A stretch of DNA of 64,000 bases. Origin: Pagrus major (taxonomy: Eukaryota; Chordata; Actinopteri; Spariformes; Sparidae). Positions 47,001 to 59,885 of this stretch are shown in pieces. Where the stretch lies: the NCBI RefSeq assembly GCF_040436345.1, contig NC_133219.1, positions 22,681,958 to 22,745,957 of the forward strand, written 5' to 3'. A program made the translations under genes and the position numbers. Positions within the stretch are counted from its first letter, which is position 1. Each line of letters begins with the position of its first letter. Under the pieces are notes generated by a model. It was not told the DNA's origin, did no database searches, and was given only the letters and a program-made list of their open reading frames with translations.

Positions 47001-48901
47001 ATGTGGTCCTATAGCGGCTGAACGAGACACAGCAGTCCCCACCGGATTCTGGTGGAATTTGTATTTTTGGCGAATATTTTAGTGAAAAGGGACAGTGTTT
47101 CAGGAGACTGGCTTAAGGCTGGGGTTAGGGTTAGGGTTAGGGTTAGGGTTATGGGGCTAGGGTTAGGGTTAGGGTTCCGCTTGGCCGATTGACTCCAAAT
47201 TGACCACAAATGTCGGCGGTGCTGGCGGAAAGAAAAAAAAGCAGTTTTTATTGGATTCCGGTGGAATTTGTATTTTTGGTGAATATTTTAAAGAAAAAAG
47301 TGGCCATTTTTCATGAAAACCTCGGGCCATTTTTTCAATAGCTTCCAGGTCTTTGGACCGATTGACTCGAAATCGCTCCCAAATGTGGTCCTATAGCGGC
47401 TGAACGAGACACCGCAGTCCCCACCGGATTCCGGTGGAATTTGTATTTTTGGCGAATATTTTAGTGAAAAGGGACAGTGTTTCAGGAGACTGGCTTAAGG
47501 CTGGGGTTAGGGTTAGGGTTAGGGTTATGGGGCTAGGGTTAGGGTTAGGGTTCCGCTTGGCCGATTGACTCCAAATTGACCACAAATGTCGGCGGTGCTG
47601 GCGGAAAGAAAAAAAAGCAGTTTTTATTGGATTCCGGTGGAATTTGTATTTTTGGTGAATATTTTAAAGAAAAAAGTGGCCATTTTTCATGAAAACCTCG
47701 GGCCATTTTTTCAATAGCTTCCAGGTCTTTGGACCAATTGACTCGAACTCGCTCCCAAATGTGGTCCTATAGCGGCTGAACGAGACACAGCAGTCCCCAC
47801 CGGATTCCGGTGGAATTTGTATTTTTGGCGAATATTTTAGTGAAAAGGGACAGTGTTTCAGGAGACTGGCTTAAGGCTGGGGTTAGGGTTAGGGTTAGGG
47901 TTAGGGTTATGGGGCTAGGGTTAGGGTTAGGGTTCCGCTTGGCCGATTGACTCCAAATTGACCACAAATGTCGGCGGTGCTGGCGGAAAGAAAAAAAAGC
48001 AGTTTTTATTGGATTCCGGTGGAATTTGTATTTTTGGTGAATATTTTAAAGAAAAAAGTGGCCATTTTTCATGAAAACCTCGGGCCATTTTTTCAATAGC
48101 TTCCAGGTCTTTGGACCGATTGACTCGAAATCGCTCCCAAATGTGGTCCTATAGCGGCTGAACGAGACACAGCAGTCCCCACCGGATTCCGGTGGAATTT
48201 GTATTTTTGGCGAATATTTTAGTGAAAAGGGACAGTGTTTCAGGAGACTGGCTTAAGGCTGGGGTTAGGGTTAGGGTTAGGGTTAGGGTTATGGGGCTAG
48301 GGTTAGGGTTAGGGTTCCGCTTGGCCGATTGACTCCAAATTGACCACAAATGTCGGCGGTGCTGGCGGAAAGAAAAAAAAAGCAGTTTTTATTGGATTCC
48401 GGTGGAATTTGTATTTTTGGTGAATATTTTAAAGAAAAAAGTGGCCATTTTTCATGAAAACCTCGGGCCATTTTTTCAATAGCTTCCAGGTCTTTGGACC
48501 GATTGACTCGAACTCGCTCCCAAATGTGGTCCTATAGCGGCTGAACGAGACACAGCAGTCCCCACCGGATTCCGGTGGAATTTGTATTTTTGGCGAATAT
48601 TTTAGTGAAAAGGGACAGTGTTTCAGGAGACTGGCTTAAGGCTGGGGTTAGGGTTAGGGTTATGGGGCTAGGGTTAGGGTTAGGGTTCCGCTTGGCCGAT
48701 TGACTCCAAATTGACCACAAATGTCGGCGGTGCTGGCGGAAAGAAAAAAAAGCAGTTTTTATTGGATTCCGGTGGAATTTGTATTTTTGGTGAATATTTT
48801 AAAGAAAAAAGTGGCCATTTTTCATGAAAACCTCGGGCCATTTTTTCAATAGCTTCCAGGTCTTTGGACCGATTGACTCGAAATCGCTCCCAAATGTGGT
48901 C
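38041..48901 (+). repeat. Satellite segment with A-type units only
   Basis: About 28 A-type units. Variant units mark internal higher-order structure. A class lacking the TTATGGGG insert and reading CCTCTTGGCC occurs at about 38250-38390, 40900-41000, 42400-42480 and 44490-44570. A class with CCAATTGACTCGAACTCG follows a class with GACACCGCAG in fixed order (38913/39289, 43608/43984, 45487/45863, 47391/47767). The group at 45105-46627 recurs 1904 bp later; 40053-40799 recurs 1485 bp later. Confidence 0.9.
42481..42700 (+). repeat. Truncated hybrid satellite unit (recombination junction)
   Basis: At about 42530-42545 a first-half sequence (TTTTTGGTGAATATTTTA) passes directly into second-half sequence (GTGAAAAGGGACAG), omitting about 190 bp that is present in every other A unit. 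The crossover lies in the GAATATTTTA word shared by both halves, consistent with unequal exchange or replication slippage between half-units. Confidence 0.85.
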
Positions 48902-50260
48902 CTATACTGGCTGAACGAGACACAGCAGTTCCCATTGGATTCCGGTGAAATTTGTATTTTTGGTGAATATTTTAGTGAAAAGGTACAATGTTTCATGAGA
49001 CTGCCTTAAGGCTGGGGCTAGGGTTAGGGTTAGGGTTAGGGTTAGGGTTAGGGCTAGGGTTAGGGTTAGGGTTAGGGTTAGGGCTAGGGTTAGGGTTAGG
49101 GTTAGGGTTACGGTCGTCTTTTGACCGAATGACTCGAAATTCGGCACGAATGTGGTCCTCTACTGGCTGAACGAGGGAGAGCAGTTCCCATTGGATTCCG
49201 TTGAAATTTGTATTTTTGGTGAATATTTTAAAGAAAAAAGTGGCCATTTTTCATGAAAACCTCAGCCCATTTTTTCAATAGCTTCCAGGTCTTTGGACCG
49301 ATTGACTCGAAATCGCTCCCAAATGTGGTCCTATACTGGCTGAACAAGACACAGCAGTTCCCATTGGATTCCGTTGAAATTTGTATTTTTGGTGAATATT
49401 TTAAAGAAAAAAGTGGCCATTTTTCATGAAAACCTCAGCCCATTTTTTCAATAGCTTCCAGGTCTTTGGACCGATTGACTCGAAATCGCTCCCAAATGTG
49501 GTCCTATACTGGCTGAACGAGACACAGCAGTTCCCATTGGATTCCGGTGAAATTTGTATTTTTGGTGAATATTTTAGTGAAAAGGTACAATGTTTCATGA
49601 GACTGCCTTAAGGCTGGGGCTAGGGTTAGGGTTAGGGTTAGGGTTAGGGTTAGGGCTAGGGTTAGGGTTAGGGTTAGGGTTACGGTCGTCTTTTGACCGA
49701 ATGACTCGAAATTCGGCACGAATGTGGTCCTCTACTGGCTGAACGAGGGAGAGCAGTTCCCATTGGATTCCGTTGAAATTTGTATTTTTGGTGAATATTT
49801 TAAAGAAAAAAGTGGCCATTTTTCATGAAAACCTCAGCCCATTTTTTCAATAGCTTCCAGGTCTTTGGACCGATTGACTCGAAATCGCTCCCAAATGTGG
49901 TCCTATACTGGCTGAACGAGACACAGCAGTTCCCATTGGATTCCGGTCAAATTTGTATTTTTGGTGAATATTTTAGTGAAAAGGTACAATGTTTCATGAG
50001 ACTGCCTTAAGGCTGGGGCTAGGGTTAGGGTTAGGGTTAGGGTTAGGGCTAGGGTTAGGGTTAGGGTTAGGGTTAGGGCTAGGGCTAGGGTTAGGGTTAG
50101 GGTTAGGGTTAGGGTTAGGGTTACGGTCGTCTTTTGACCGAATGACTTGAAATTCGGCACGAATGTGGTCCTCTACTGGCTGAACGAGGGAGAGCAGTTC
50201 CCATTGGATTCCGTTGAAATTTGTATTTTTGGTGAATATTTTAAAGAAAAAAGTGGCCAT
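48902..50260 (+). repeat. B-type satellite cassette 1
   Basis: First appearance of B units: CTATACTGG, CAGCAGTTCCCATTGG, TACAATGTTTCATGAGACTG and TACGGTCGTCTTTTGACCG replace the A-type words, and hexamer blocks are longer and broken by GGGCTAGGG. The order is one long unit, one half-unit (with GAACAAGACAC), then two further units. The first unit has a hexamer block 24 bp longer than in cassettes 2-5. Confidence 0.9.
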
Positions 50261-52235
50261 TTTTCATGAAAACCTCGGGCCATTTTTTCAATAGCTTCCA
50301 GGTCTTTGGACCGATTGACTCGAAATCGCTCCCAAATGTGGTCCTATAGCGGCTGAACGAGACACAGCAGTCCCCACCGGATTCTGGTGGAATTTGTATT
50401 TTTGGCGAATATTTTAGTGAAAAGGGACAGTGTTTCAGGAGACTGGCTTAAGGCTGGGGTTAGGGTTAGGGTTAGGGTTAGGGTTATGGGGCTAGGGTTA
50501 GGGTTAGGGTTCCGCTTGGCCGATTGACTCCAAATTGACCACAAATGTCGGCGGTGCTGGCGGAAAGAAAAAAAAGCAGTTTTTATTGGATTCCGGTGGA
50601 ATTTGTATTTTTGGTGAATATTTTAAAGAAAAAAGTGGCCATTTTTCATGAAAACCTCGGGCCATTTTTTCAATAGCTTCCAGGTCTTTGGACCGATTGA
50701 CTCGAAATCGCTCCCAAATGTGGTCCTATAGCGGCTGAACGAGACACCGCAGTCCGCACCGGATTCCGGTGGAATTTGTATTTTTGGCGAATATTTTAGT
50801 GAAAAGGGACAGTGTTTCAGGAGACTGGCTTAAGGCTGGGGTTAGGGTTAGGGTTAGGGTTATGGGGCTAGGGTTAGGGTTAGGGTTCCGCTTGGCCGAT
50901 TGACTCCAAATTGACCACAAATGTCGGCGGTGCTGGCGGAAAGAAAAAAAAGCAGTTTTTATTGGATTCCGGTGGAATTTGTATTTTTGGTGAATATTTT
51001 AAAGAAAAAAGTGGCCATTTTTCATGAAAACCTCGGGCCATTTTTTCAATAGCTTCCAGGTCTTTGGACCAATTGACTCGAACTCGCTCCCAAATGTGGT
51101 CCTATAGCGGCTGAACGAGACACAGCAGTCCCCACCGGATTCCGGTGGAATTTGTATTTTTGGCGAATATTTTAGTGAAAAGGGACAGTGTTTCAGGAGA
51201 CTGGCTTAAGGCTGGGGTTAGGGTTAGGGTTAGGGTTAGGGTTATGGGGCTAGGGTTAGGGTTAGGGTTCCGCTTGGCCGATTGACTCCAAATTGACCAC
51301 AAATGTCGGCGGTGCTGGCGGAAAGAAAAAAAAGCAGTTTTTATTGGATTCCGGTGGAATTTGTATTTTTGGTGAATATTTTAAAGAAAAAAGTGGCCAT
51401 TTTTCATGAAAACCTCGGGCCATTTTTTCAATAGCTTCCAGGTCTTTGGACCGATTGACTCGAAATCGCTCCCAAATGTGGTCCTATAGCGGCTGAACGA
51501 GACACAGCAGTCCCCACCGGATTCCGGTGGAATTTGTATTTTTGGCGAATATTTTAGTGAAAAGGGACAGTGTTTCAGGAGACTGGCTTAAGGCTGGGGT
51601 TAGGGTTAGGGTTAGGGTTAGGGTTATGGGGCTAGGGTTAGGGTTAGGGTTCCGCTTGGCCGATTGACTCCAAATTGACCACAAATGTCGGCGGTGCTGG
51701 CGGAAAGAAAAAAAAGCAGTTTTTATTGGATTCCGGTGGAATTTGTATTTTTGGTGAATATTTTAAAGAAAAAAGTGGCCATTTTTCATGAAAACCTCGG
51801 GCCATTTTTTCAATAGCTTCCAGGTCTTTGGACCAATTGACTCGAACTCGCTCCCAAATGTGGTCCTATAGCGGCTGAACGAGACACAGCAGTCCCCACC
51901 GGATTCCGGTGGAATTTGTATTTTTGGCGAATATTTTAGTGAAAAGGGACAGTGTTTCAGGAGACTGGCTTAAGGCTGGGGTTAGGGTTAGGGTTATGGG
52001 GCTAGGGTTAGGGTTAGGGTTCCGCTTGGCCGATTGACTCCAAATTGACCACAAATGTCGGCGGTGCTGGCGGAAAGAAAAAAAAGCAGTTTTTATTGGA
52101 TTCCGGTGGAATTTGTATTTTTGGTGAATATTTTAAAGAAAAAAGTGGCCATTTTTCATGAAAACCTCGGGCCATTTTTTCAATAGCTTCCAGGTCTTTG
52201 GACCGATTGACTCGAAATCGCTCCCAAATGTGGTC
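50261..52235 (+). repeat. Run of 5 A-type units
   Basis: Anchors at 50344, 50726, 51102, 51484 and 51866. The second unit has the rare AGTCCGCACCGG variant that recurs only at 61686-61715. Confidence 0.9.
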
Positions 52236-53570
52236 CTATACTGGCTGAACGAGACACAGCAGTTCCCATTGGATTCCGGTGAAATTTGTATTTTTGGTGA
52301 ATATTTTAGTGAAAAGGTACAATGTTTCATGAGACTGCCTTAAGGCTGGGGCTAGGGTTAGGGTTAGGGTTAGGGTTAGGGTTAGGGCTAGGGTTAGGGT
52401 TAGGGTTAGGGTTAGGGTTACGGTCGTCTTTTGACCGAATGACTCGAAATTCGGCACGAATGTGGTCCTCTACTGGCTGAACGAGGGAGAGCAGTTCCCA
52501 TTGGATTCCGTTGAAATTTGTATTTTTGGTGAATATTTTAAAGAAAAAAGTGGCCATTTTTCATGAAAACCTCAGCCCATTTTTTCAATAGCTTCCAGGT
52601 CTTTGGACCGATTGACTCGAAATCGCTCCCAAATGTGGTCCTATACTGGCTGAACAAGACACAGCAGTTCCCATTGGATTCCGTTGAAATTTGTATTTTT
52701 GGTGAATATTTTAAAGAAAAAAGTGGCCATTTTTCATGAAAACCTCAGCCCATTTTTTCAATAGCTTCCAGGTCTTTGGACCGATTGACTCGAAATCGCT
52801 CCCAAATGTGGTCCTATACTGGCTGAACGAGACACAGCAGTTCCCATTGGATTCCGGTGAAATTTGTATTTTTGGTGAATATTTTAGTGAAAAGGTACAA
52901 TGTTTCATGAGACTGCCTTAAGGCTGGGGCTAGGGTTAGGGTTAGGGTTAGGGTTAGGGTTAGGGCTAGGGTTAGGGTTAGGGTTAGGGTTACGGTCGTC
53001 TTTTGACCGAATGACTCGAAATTCGGCACGAATGTGGTCCTCTACTGGCTGAACGAGGGAGAGCAGTTCCCATTGGATTCCGTTGAAATTTGTATTTTTG
53101 GTGAATATTTTAAAGAAAAAAGTGGCCATTTTTCATGAAAACCTCAGCCCATTTTTTCAATAGCTTCCAGGTCTTTGGACCGATTGACTCGAAATCGCTC
53201 CCAAATGTGGTCCTATACTGGCTGAACGAGACACAGCAGTTCCCATTGGATTCCGGTCAAATTTGTATTTTTGGTGAATATTTTAGTGAAAAGGTACAAT
53301 GTTTCATGAGACTGCCTTAAGGCTGGGGCTAGGGTTAGGGTTAGGGTTAGGGTTAGGGCTAGGGTTAGGGTTAGGGTTAGGGTTAGGGTTAGGGCTAGGG
53401 CTAGGGTTAGGGTTAGGGTTAGGGTTAGGGTTACGGTCGTCTTTTGACCGAATGACTCGAAATTCGGCACGAATGTGGTCCTCTACTGGCTGAACGAGGG
53501 AGAGCAGTTCCCATTGGATTCCGTTGAAATTTGTATTTTTGGTGAATATTTTAAAGAAAAAAGTGGCCAT
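52236..53570 (+). repeat. B-type satellite cassette 2
   Basis: Same order of units as cassette 1; begins a 2170-bp block together with the 2 A units that follow. Confidence 0.9.
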
Positions 53571-54405
53571 TTTTCATGAAAACCTCGGGCCATTTTTTCA
53601 ATAGCTTCCAGGTCTTTGGACCGATTGACTCGAAATCGCTCCCAAATGTGGTCCTATAGCGGCTGAACGAGACACAGCAGTCCCCACCGGATTCTGGTGG
53701 AATTTGTATTTTTGGCGAATATTTTAGTGAAAAGGGACAGTGTTTCAGGAGACTGGCTTAAGGCTGGGGTTAGGGTTAGGGTTAGGGTTAGGGTTATGGG
53801 GCTAGGGTTAGGGTTAGGGTTCCGCTTGGCCGATTGACTCCAAATTGACCACAAATGTCGGCGGTGCTGGCGGAAAGAAAAAAAAGCAGTTTTTATTGGA
53901 TTCCGGTGGAATTTGTATTTTTGGTGAATATTTTAAAGAAAAAAGTGGCCATTTTTCATGAAAACCTCGGGCCATTTTTTCAATAGCTTCCAGGTCTTTG
54001 GACCAATTGACTCGAACTCGCTCCCAAATGTGGTCCTATAGCGGCTGAACGAGACACAGCAGTCCCCACCGGATTCCGGTGGAATTTGTATTTTTGGCGA
54101 ATATTTTAGTGAAAAGGGACAGTGTTTCAGGAGACTGGCTTAAGGCTGGGGTTAGGGTTAGGGTTATGGGGCTAGGGTTAGGGTTAGGGTTCCGCTTGGC
54201 CGATTGACTCCAAATTGACCACAAATGTCGGCGGTGCTGGCGGAAAGAAAAAAAAGCAGTTTTTATTGGATTCCGGTGGAATTTGTATTTTTGGTGAATA
54301 TTTTAAAGAAAAAAGTGGCCATTTTTCATGAAAACCTCGGGCCATTTTTTCAATAGCTTCCAGGTCTTTGGACCGATTGACTCGAAATCGCTCCCAAATG
54401 TGGTC
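53571..54405 (+). repeat. Run of 2 A-type units
   Basis: Anchors at 53654 and 54036. Relative to the 5-unit runs it lacks the middle three units: the first carries the GGATTCTGG variant of run starts and the second the CCAATTGACTCGAACTCG variant of run ends. Confidence 0.9.
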
Positions 54406-55740
54406 CTATACTGGCTGAACGAGACACAGCAGTTCCCATTGGATTCCGGTGAAATTTGTATTTTTGGTGAATATTTTAGTGAAAAGGTACAATGTTTCAT
54501 GAGACTGCCTTAAGGCTGGGGCTAGGGTTAGGGTTAGGGTTAGGGTTAGGGTTAGGGCTAGGGTTAGGGTTAGGGTTAGGGTTAGGGTTACGGTCGTCTT
54601 TTGACCGAATGACTCGAAATTCGGCACGAATGTGGTCCTCTACTGGCTGAACGAGGGAGAGCAGTTCCCATTGGATTCCGTTGAAATTTGTATTTTTGGT
54701 GAATATTTTAAAGAAAAAAGTGGCCATTTTTCATGAAAACCTCAGCCCATTTTTTCAATAGCTTCCAGGTCTTTGGACCGATTGACTCGAAATCGCTCCC
54801 AAATGTGGTCCTATACTGGCTGAACAAGACACAGCAGTTCCCATTGGATTCCGTTGAAATTTGTATTTTTGGTGAATATTTTAAAGAAAAAAGTGGCCAT
54901 TTTTCATGAAAACCTCAGCCCATTTTTTCAATAGCTTCCAGGTCTTTGGACCGATTGACTCGAAATCGCTCCCAAATGTGGTCCTATACTGGCTGAACGA
55001 GACACAGCAGTTCCCATTGGATTCCGGTGAAATTTGTATTTTTGGTGAATATTTTAGTGAAAAGGTACAATGTTTCATGAGACTGCCTTAAGGCTGGGGC
55101 TAGGGTTAGGGTTAGGGTTAGGGTTAGGGTTAGGGCTAGGGTTAGGGTTAGGGTTAGGGTTACGGTCGTCTTTTGACCGAATGACTCGAAATTCGGCACG
55201 AATGTGGTCCTCTACTGGCTGAACGAGGGAGAGCAGTTCCCATTGGATTCCGTTGAAATTTGTATTTTTGGTGAATATTTTAAAGAAAAAAGTGGCCATT
55301 TTTCATGAAAACCTCAGCCCATTTTTTCAATAGCTTCCAGGTCTTTGGACCGATTGACTCGAAATCGCTCCCAAATGTGGTCCTATACTGGCTGAACGAG
55401 ACACAGCAGTTCCCATTGGATTCCGGTCAAATTTGTATTTTTGGTGAATATTTTAGTGAAAAGGTACAATGTTTCATGAGACTGCCTTAAGGCTGGGGCT
55501 AGGGTTAGGGTTAGGGTTAGGGTTAGGGCTAGGGTTAGGGTTAGGGTTAGGGTTAGGGTTAGGGCTAGGGCTAGGGTTAGGGTTAGGGTTAGGGTTAGGG
55601 TTACGGTCGTCTTTTGACCGAATGACTCGAAATTCGGCACGAATGTGGTCCTCTACTGGCTGAACGAGGGAGAGCAGTTCCCATTGGATTCCGTTGAAAT
55701 TTGTATTTTTGGTGAATATTTTAAAGAAAAAAGTGGCCAT
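54406..55740 (+). repeat. B-type satellite cassette 3
   Basis: Essentially identical to cassette 2 on reading; begins a 3310-bp block with the next 5 A units. Confidence 0.9.
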
Positions 55741-57715
55741 TTTTCATGAAAACCTCGGGCCATTTTTTCAATAGCTTCCAGGTCTTTGGACCGATTGACT
55801 CGAAATCGCTCCCAAATGTGGTCCTATAGCGGCTGAACGAGACACAGCAGTCCCCACCGGATTCTGGTGGAATTTGTATTTTTGGCGAATATTTTAGTGA
55901 AAAGGGACAGTGTTTCAGGAGACTGGCTTAAGGCTGGGGTTAGGGTTAGGGTTAGGGTTAGGGTTATGGGGCTAGGGTTAGGGTTAGGGTTCCGCTTGGC
56001 CGATTGACTCCAAATTGACCACAAATGTCGGCGGTGCTGGCGGAAAGAAAAAAAAGCAGTTTTTATTGGATTCCGGTGGAATTTGTATTTTTGGTGAATA
56101 TTTTAAAGAAAAAAGTGGCCATTTTTCATGAAAACCTCGGGCCATTTTTTCAATAGCTTCCAGGTCTTTGGACCGATTGACTCGAAATCGCTCCCAAATG
56201 TGGTCCTATAGCGGCTGAACGAGACACCGCAGTCCCCACCGGATTCCGGTGGAATTTGTATTTTTGGCGAATATTTTAGTGAAAAGGGACAGTGTTTCAG
56301 GAGACTGGCTTAAGGCTGGGGTTAGGGTTAGGGTTAGGGTTATGGGGCTAGGGTTAGGGTTAGGGTTCCGCTTGGCCGATTGACTCCAAATTGACCACAA
56401 ATGTCGGCGGTGCTGGCGGAAAGAAAAAAAAGCAGTTTTTATTGGATTCCGGTGGAATTTGTATTTTTGGTGAATATTTTAAAGAAAAAAGTGGCCATTT
56501 TTCATGAAAACCTCGGGCCATTTTTTCAATAGCTTCCAGGTCTTTGGACCAATTGACTCGAACTCGCTCCCAAATGTGGTCCTATAGCGGCTGAACGAGA
56601 CACAGCAGTCCCCACCGGATTCCGGTGGAATTTGTATTTTTGGCGAATATTTTAGTGAAAAGGGACAGTGTTTCAGGAGACTGGCTTAAGGCTGGGGTTA
56701 GGGTTAGGGTTAGGGTTAGGGTTATGGGGCTAGGGTTAGGGTTAGGGTTCCGCTTGGCCGATTGACTCCAAATTGACCACAAATGTCGGCGGTGCTGGCG
56801 GAAAGAAAAAAAAGCAGTTTTTATTGGATTCCGGTGGAATTTGTATTTTTGGTGAATATTTTAAAGAAAAAAGTGGCCATTTTTCATGAAAACCTCGGGC
56901 CATTTTTTCAATAGCTTCCAGGTCTTTGGACCGATTGACTCGAAATCGCTCCCAAATGTGGTCCTATAGCGGCTGAACGAGACACAGCAGTCCCCACCGG
57001 ATTCCGGTGGAATTTGTATTTTTGGCGAATATTTTAGTGAAAAGGGACAGTGTTTCAGGAGACTGGCTTAAGGCTGGGGTTAGGGTTAGGGTTAGGGTTA
57101 GGGTTATGGGGCTAGGGTTAGGGTTAGGGTTCCGCTTGGCCGATTGACTCCAAATTGACCACAAATGTCGGCGGTGCTGGCGGAAAGAAAAAAAAGCAGT
57201 TTTTATTGGATTCCGGTGGAATTTGTATTTTTGGTGAATATTTTAAAGAAAAAAGTGGCCATTTTTCATGAAAACCTCGGGCCATTTTTTCAATAGCTTC
57301 CAGGTCTTTGGACCAATTGACTCGAACTCGCTCCCAAATGTGGTCCTATAGCGGCTGAACGAGACACAGCAGTCCCCACCGGATTCCGGTGGAATTTGTA
57401 TTTTTGGCGAATATTTTAGTGAAAAGGGACAGTGTTTCAGGAGACTGGCTTAAGGCTGGGGTTAGGGTTAGGGTTATGGGGCTAGGGTTAGGGTTAGGGT
57501 TCCGCTTGGCCGATTGACTCCAAATTGACCACAAATGTCGGCGGTGCTGGCGGAAAGAAAAAAAAGCAGTTTTTATTGGATTCCGGTGGAATTTGTATTT
57601 TTGGTGAATATTTTAAAGAAAAAAGTGGCCATTTTTCATGAAAACCTCGGGCCATTTTTTCAATAGCTTCCAGGTCTTTGGACCGATTGACTCGAAATCG
57701 CTCCCAAATGTGGTC
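55741..57715 (+). repeat. Run of 5 A-type units
   Basis: Anchors at 55824, 56206, 56582, 56964 and 57346; same unit order as 50344-51866, exactly 5480 bp downstream. Confidence 0.9.
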
Positions 57716-59050
57716 CTATACTGGCTGAACGAGACACAGCAGTTCCCATTGGATTCCGGTGAAATTTGTATTTTTGGTGAATATTTTAGTGAAAAGGTAC
57801 AATGTTTCATGAGACTGCCTTAAGGCTGGGGCTAGGGTTAGGGTTAGGGTTAGGGTTAGGGTTAGGGCTAGGGTTAGGGTTAGGGTTAGGGTTAGGGTTA
57901 CGGTCGTCTTTTGACCGAATGACTCGAAATTCGGCACGAATGTGGTCCTCTACTGGCTGAACGAGGGAGAGCAGTTCCCATTGGATTCCGTTGAAATTTG
58001 TATTTTTGGTGAATATTTTAAAGAAAAAAGTGGCCATTTTTCATGAAAACCTCAGCCCATTTTTTCAATAGCTTCCAGGTCTTTGGACCGATTGACTCGA
58101 AATCGCTCCCAAATGTGGTCCTATACTGGCTGAACAAGACACAGCAGTTCCCATTGGATTCCGTTGAAATTTGTATTTTTGGTGAATATTTTAAAGAAAA
58201 AAGTGGCCATTTTTCATGAAAACCTCAGCCCATTTTTTCAATAGCTTCCAGGTCTTTGGACCGATTGACTCGAAATCGCTCCCAAATGTGGTCCTATACT
58301 GGCTGAACGAGACACAGCAGTTCCCATTGGATTCCGGTGAAATTTGTATTTTTGGTGAATATTTTAGTGAAAAGGTACAATGTTTCATGAGACTGCCTTA
58401 AGGCTGGGGCTAGGGTTAGGGTTAGGGTTAGGGTTAGGGTTAGGGCTAGGGTTAGGGTTAGGGTTAGGGTTACGGTCGTCTTTTGACCGAATGACTCGAA
58501 ATTCGGCACGAATGTGGTCCTCTACTGGCTGAACGAGGGAGAGCAGTTCCCATTGGATTCCGTTGAAATTTGTATTTTTGGTGAATATTTTAAAGAAAAA
58601 AGTGGCCATTTTTCATGAAAACCTCAGCCCATTTTTTCAATAGCTTCCAGGTCTTTGGACCGATTGACTCGAAATCGCTCCCAAATGTGGTCCTATACTG
58701 GCTGAACGAGACACAGCAGTTCCCATTGGATTCCGGTCAAATTTGTATTTTTGGTGAATATTTTAGTGAAAAGGTACAATGTTTCATGAGACTGCCTTAA
58801 GGCTGGGGCTAGGGTTAGGGTTAGGGTTAGGGTTAGGGCTAGGGTTAGGGTTAGGGTTAGGGTTAGGGTTAGGGCTAGGGCTAGGGTTAGGGTTAGGGTT
58901 AGGGTTAGGGTTACGGTCGTCTTTTGACCGAATGACTCGAAATTCGGCACGAATGTGGTCCTCTACTGGCTGAACGAGGGAGAGCAGTTCCCATTGGATT
59001 CCGTTGAAATTTGTATTTTTGGTGAATATTTTAAAGAAAAAAGTGGCCAT
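57716..59050 (+). repeat. B-type satellite cassette 4
   Basis: Copy of cassette 2 displaced by 5480 bp. Confidence 0.9.
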
Positions 59051-59885
59051 TTTTCATGAAAACCTCGGGCCATTTTTTCAATAGCTTCCAGGTCTTTGGA
59101 CCGATTGACTCGAAATCGCTCCCAAATGTGGTCCTATAGCGGCTGAACGAGACACAGCAGTCCCCACCGGATTCTGGTGGAATTTGTATTTTTGGCGAAT
59201 ATTTTAGTGAAAAGGGACAGTGTTTCAGGAGACTGGCTTAAGGCTGGGGTTAGGGTTAGGGTTAGGGTTAGGGTTATGGGGCTAGGGTTAGGGTTAGGGT
59301 TCCGCTTGGCCGATTGACTCCAAATTGACCACAAATGTCGGCGGTGCTGGCGGAAAGAAAAAAAAGCAGTTTTTATTGGATTCCGGTGGAATTTGTATTT
59401 TTGGTGAATATTTTAAAGAAAAAAGTGGCCATTTTTCATGAAAACCTCGGGCCATTTTTTCAATAGCTTCCAGGTCTTTGGACCAATTGACTCGAACTCG
59501 CTCCCAAATGTGGTCCTATAGCGGCTGAACGAGACACAGCAGTCCCCACCGGATTCCGGTGGAATTTGTATTTTTGGCGAATATTTTAGTGAAAAGGGAC
59601 AGTGTTTCAGGAGACTGGCTTAAGGCTGGGGTTAGGGTTAGGGTTATGGGGCTAGGGTTAGGGTTAGGGTTCCGCTTGGCCGATTGACTCCAAATTGACC
59701 ACAAATGTCGGCGGTGCTGGCGGAAAGAAAAAAAAGCAGTTTTTATTGGATTCCGGTGGAATTTGTATTTTTGGTGAATATTTTAAAGAAAAAAGTGGCC
59801 ATTTTTCATGAAAACCTCGGGCCATTTTTTCAATAGCTTCCAGGTCTTTGGACCGATTGACTCGAAATCGCTCCCAAATGTGGTC
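59051..59885 (+). repeat. Run of 2 A-type units
   Basis: Anchors at 59134 and 59516; copy of 53654/54036 displaced by 5480 bp. Confidence 0.9.
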
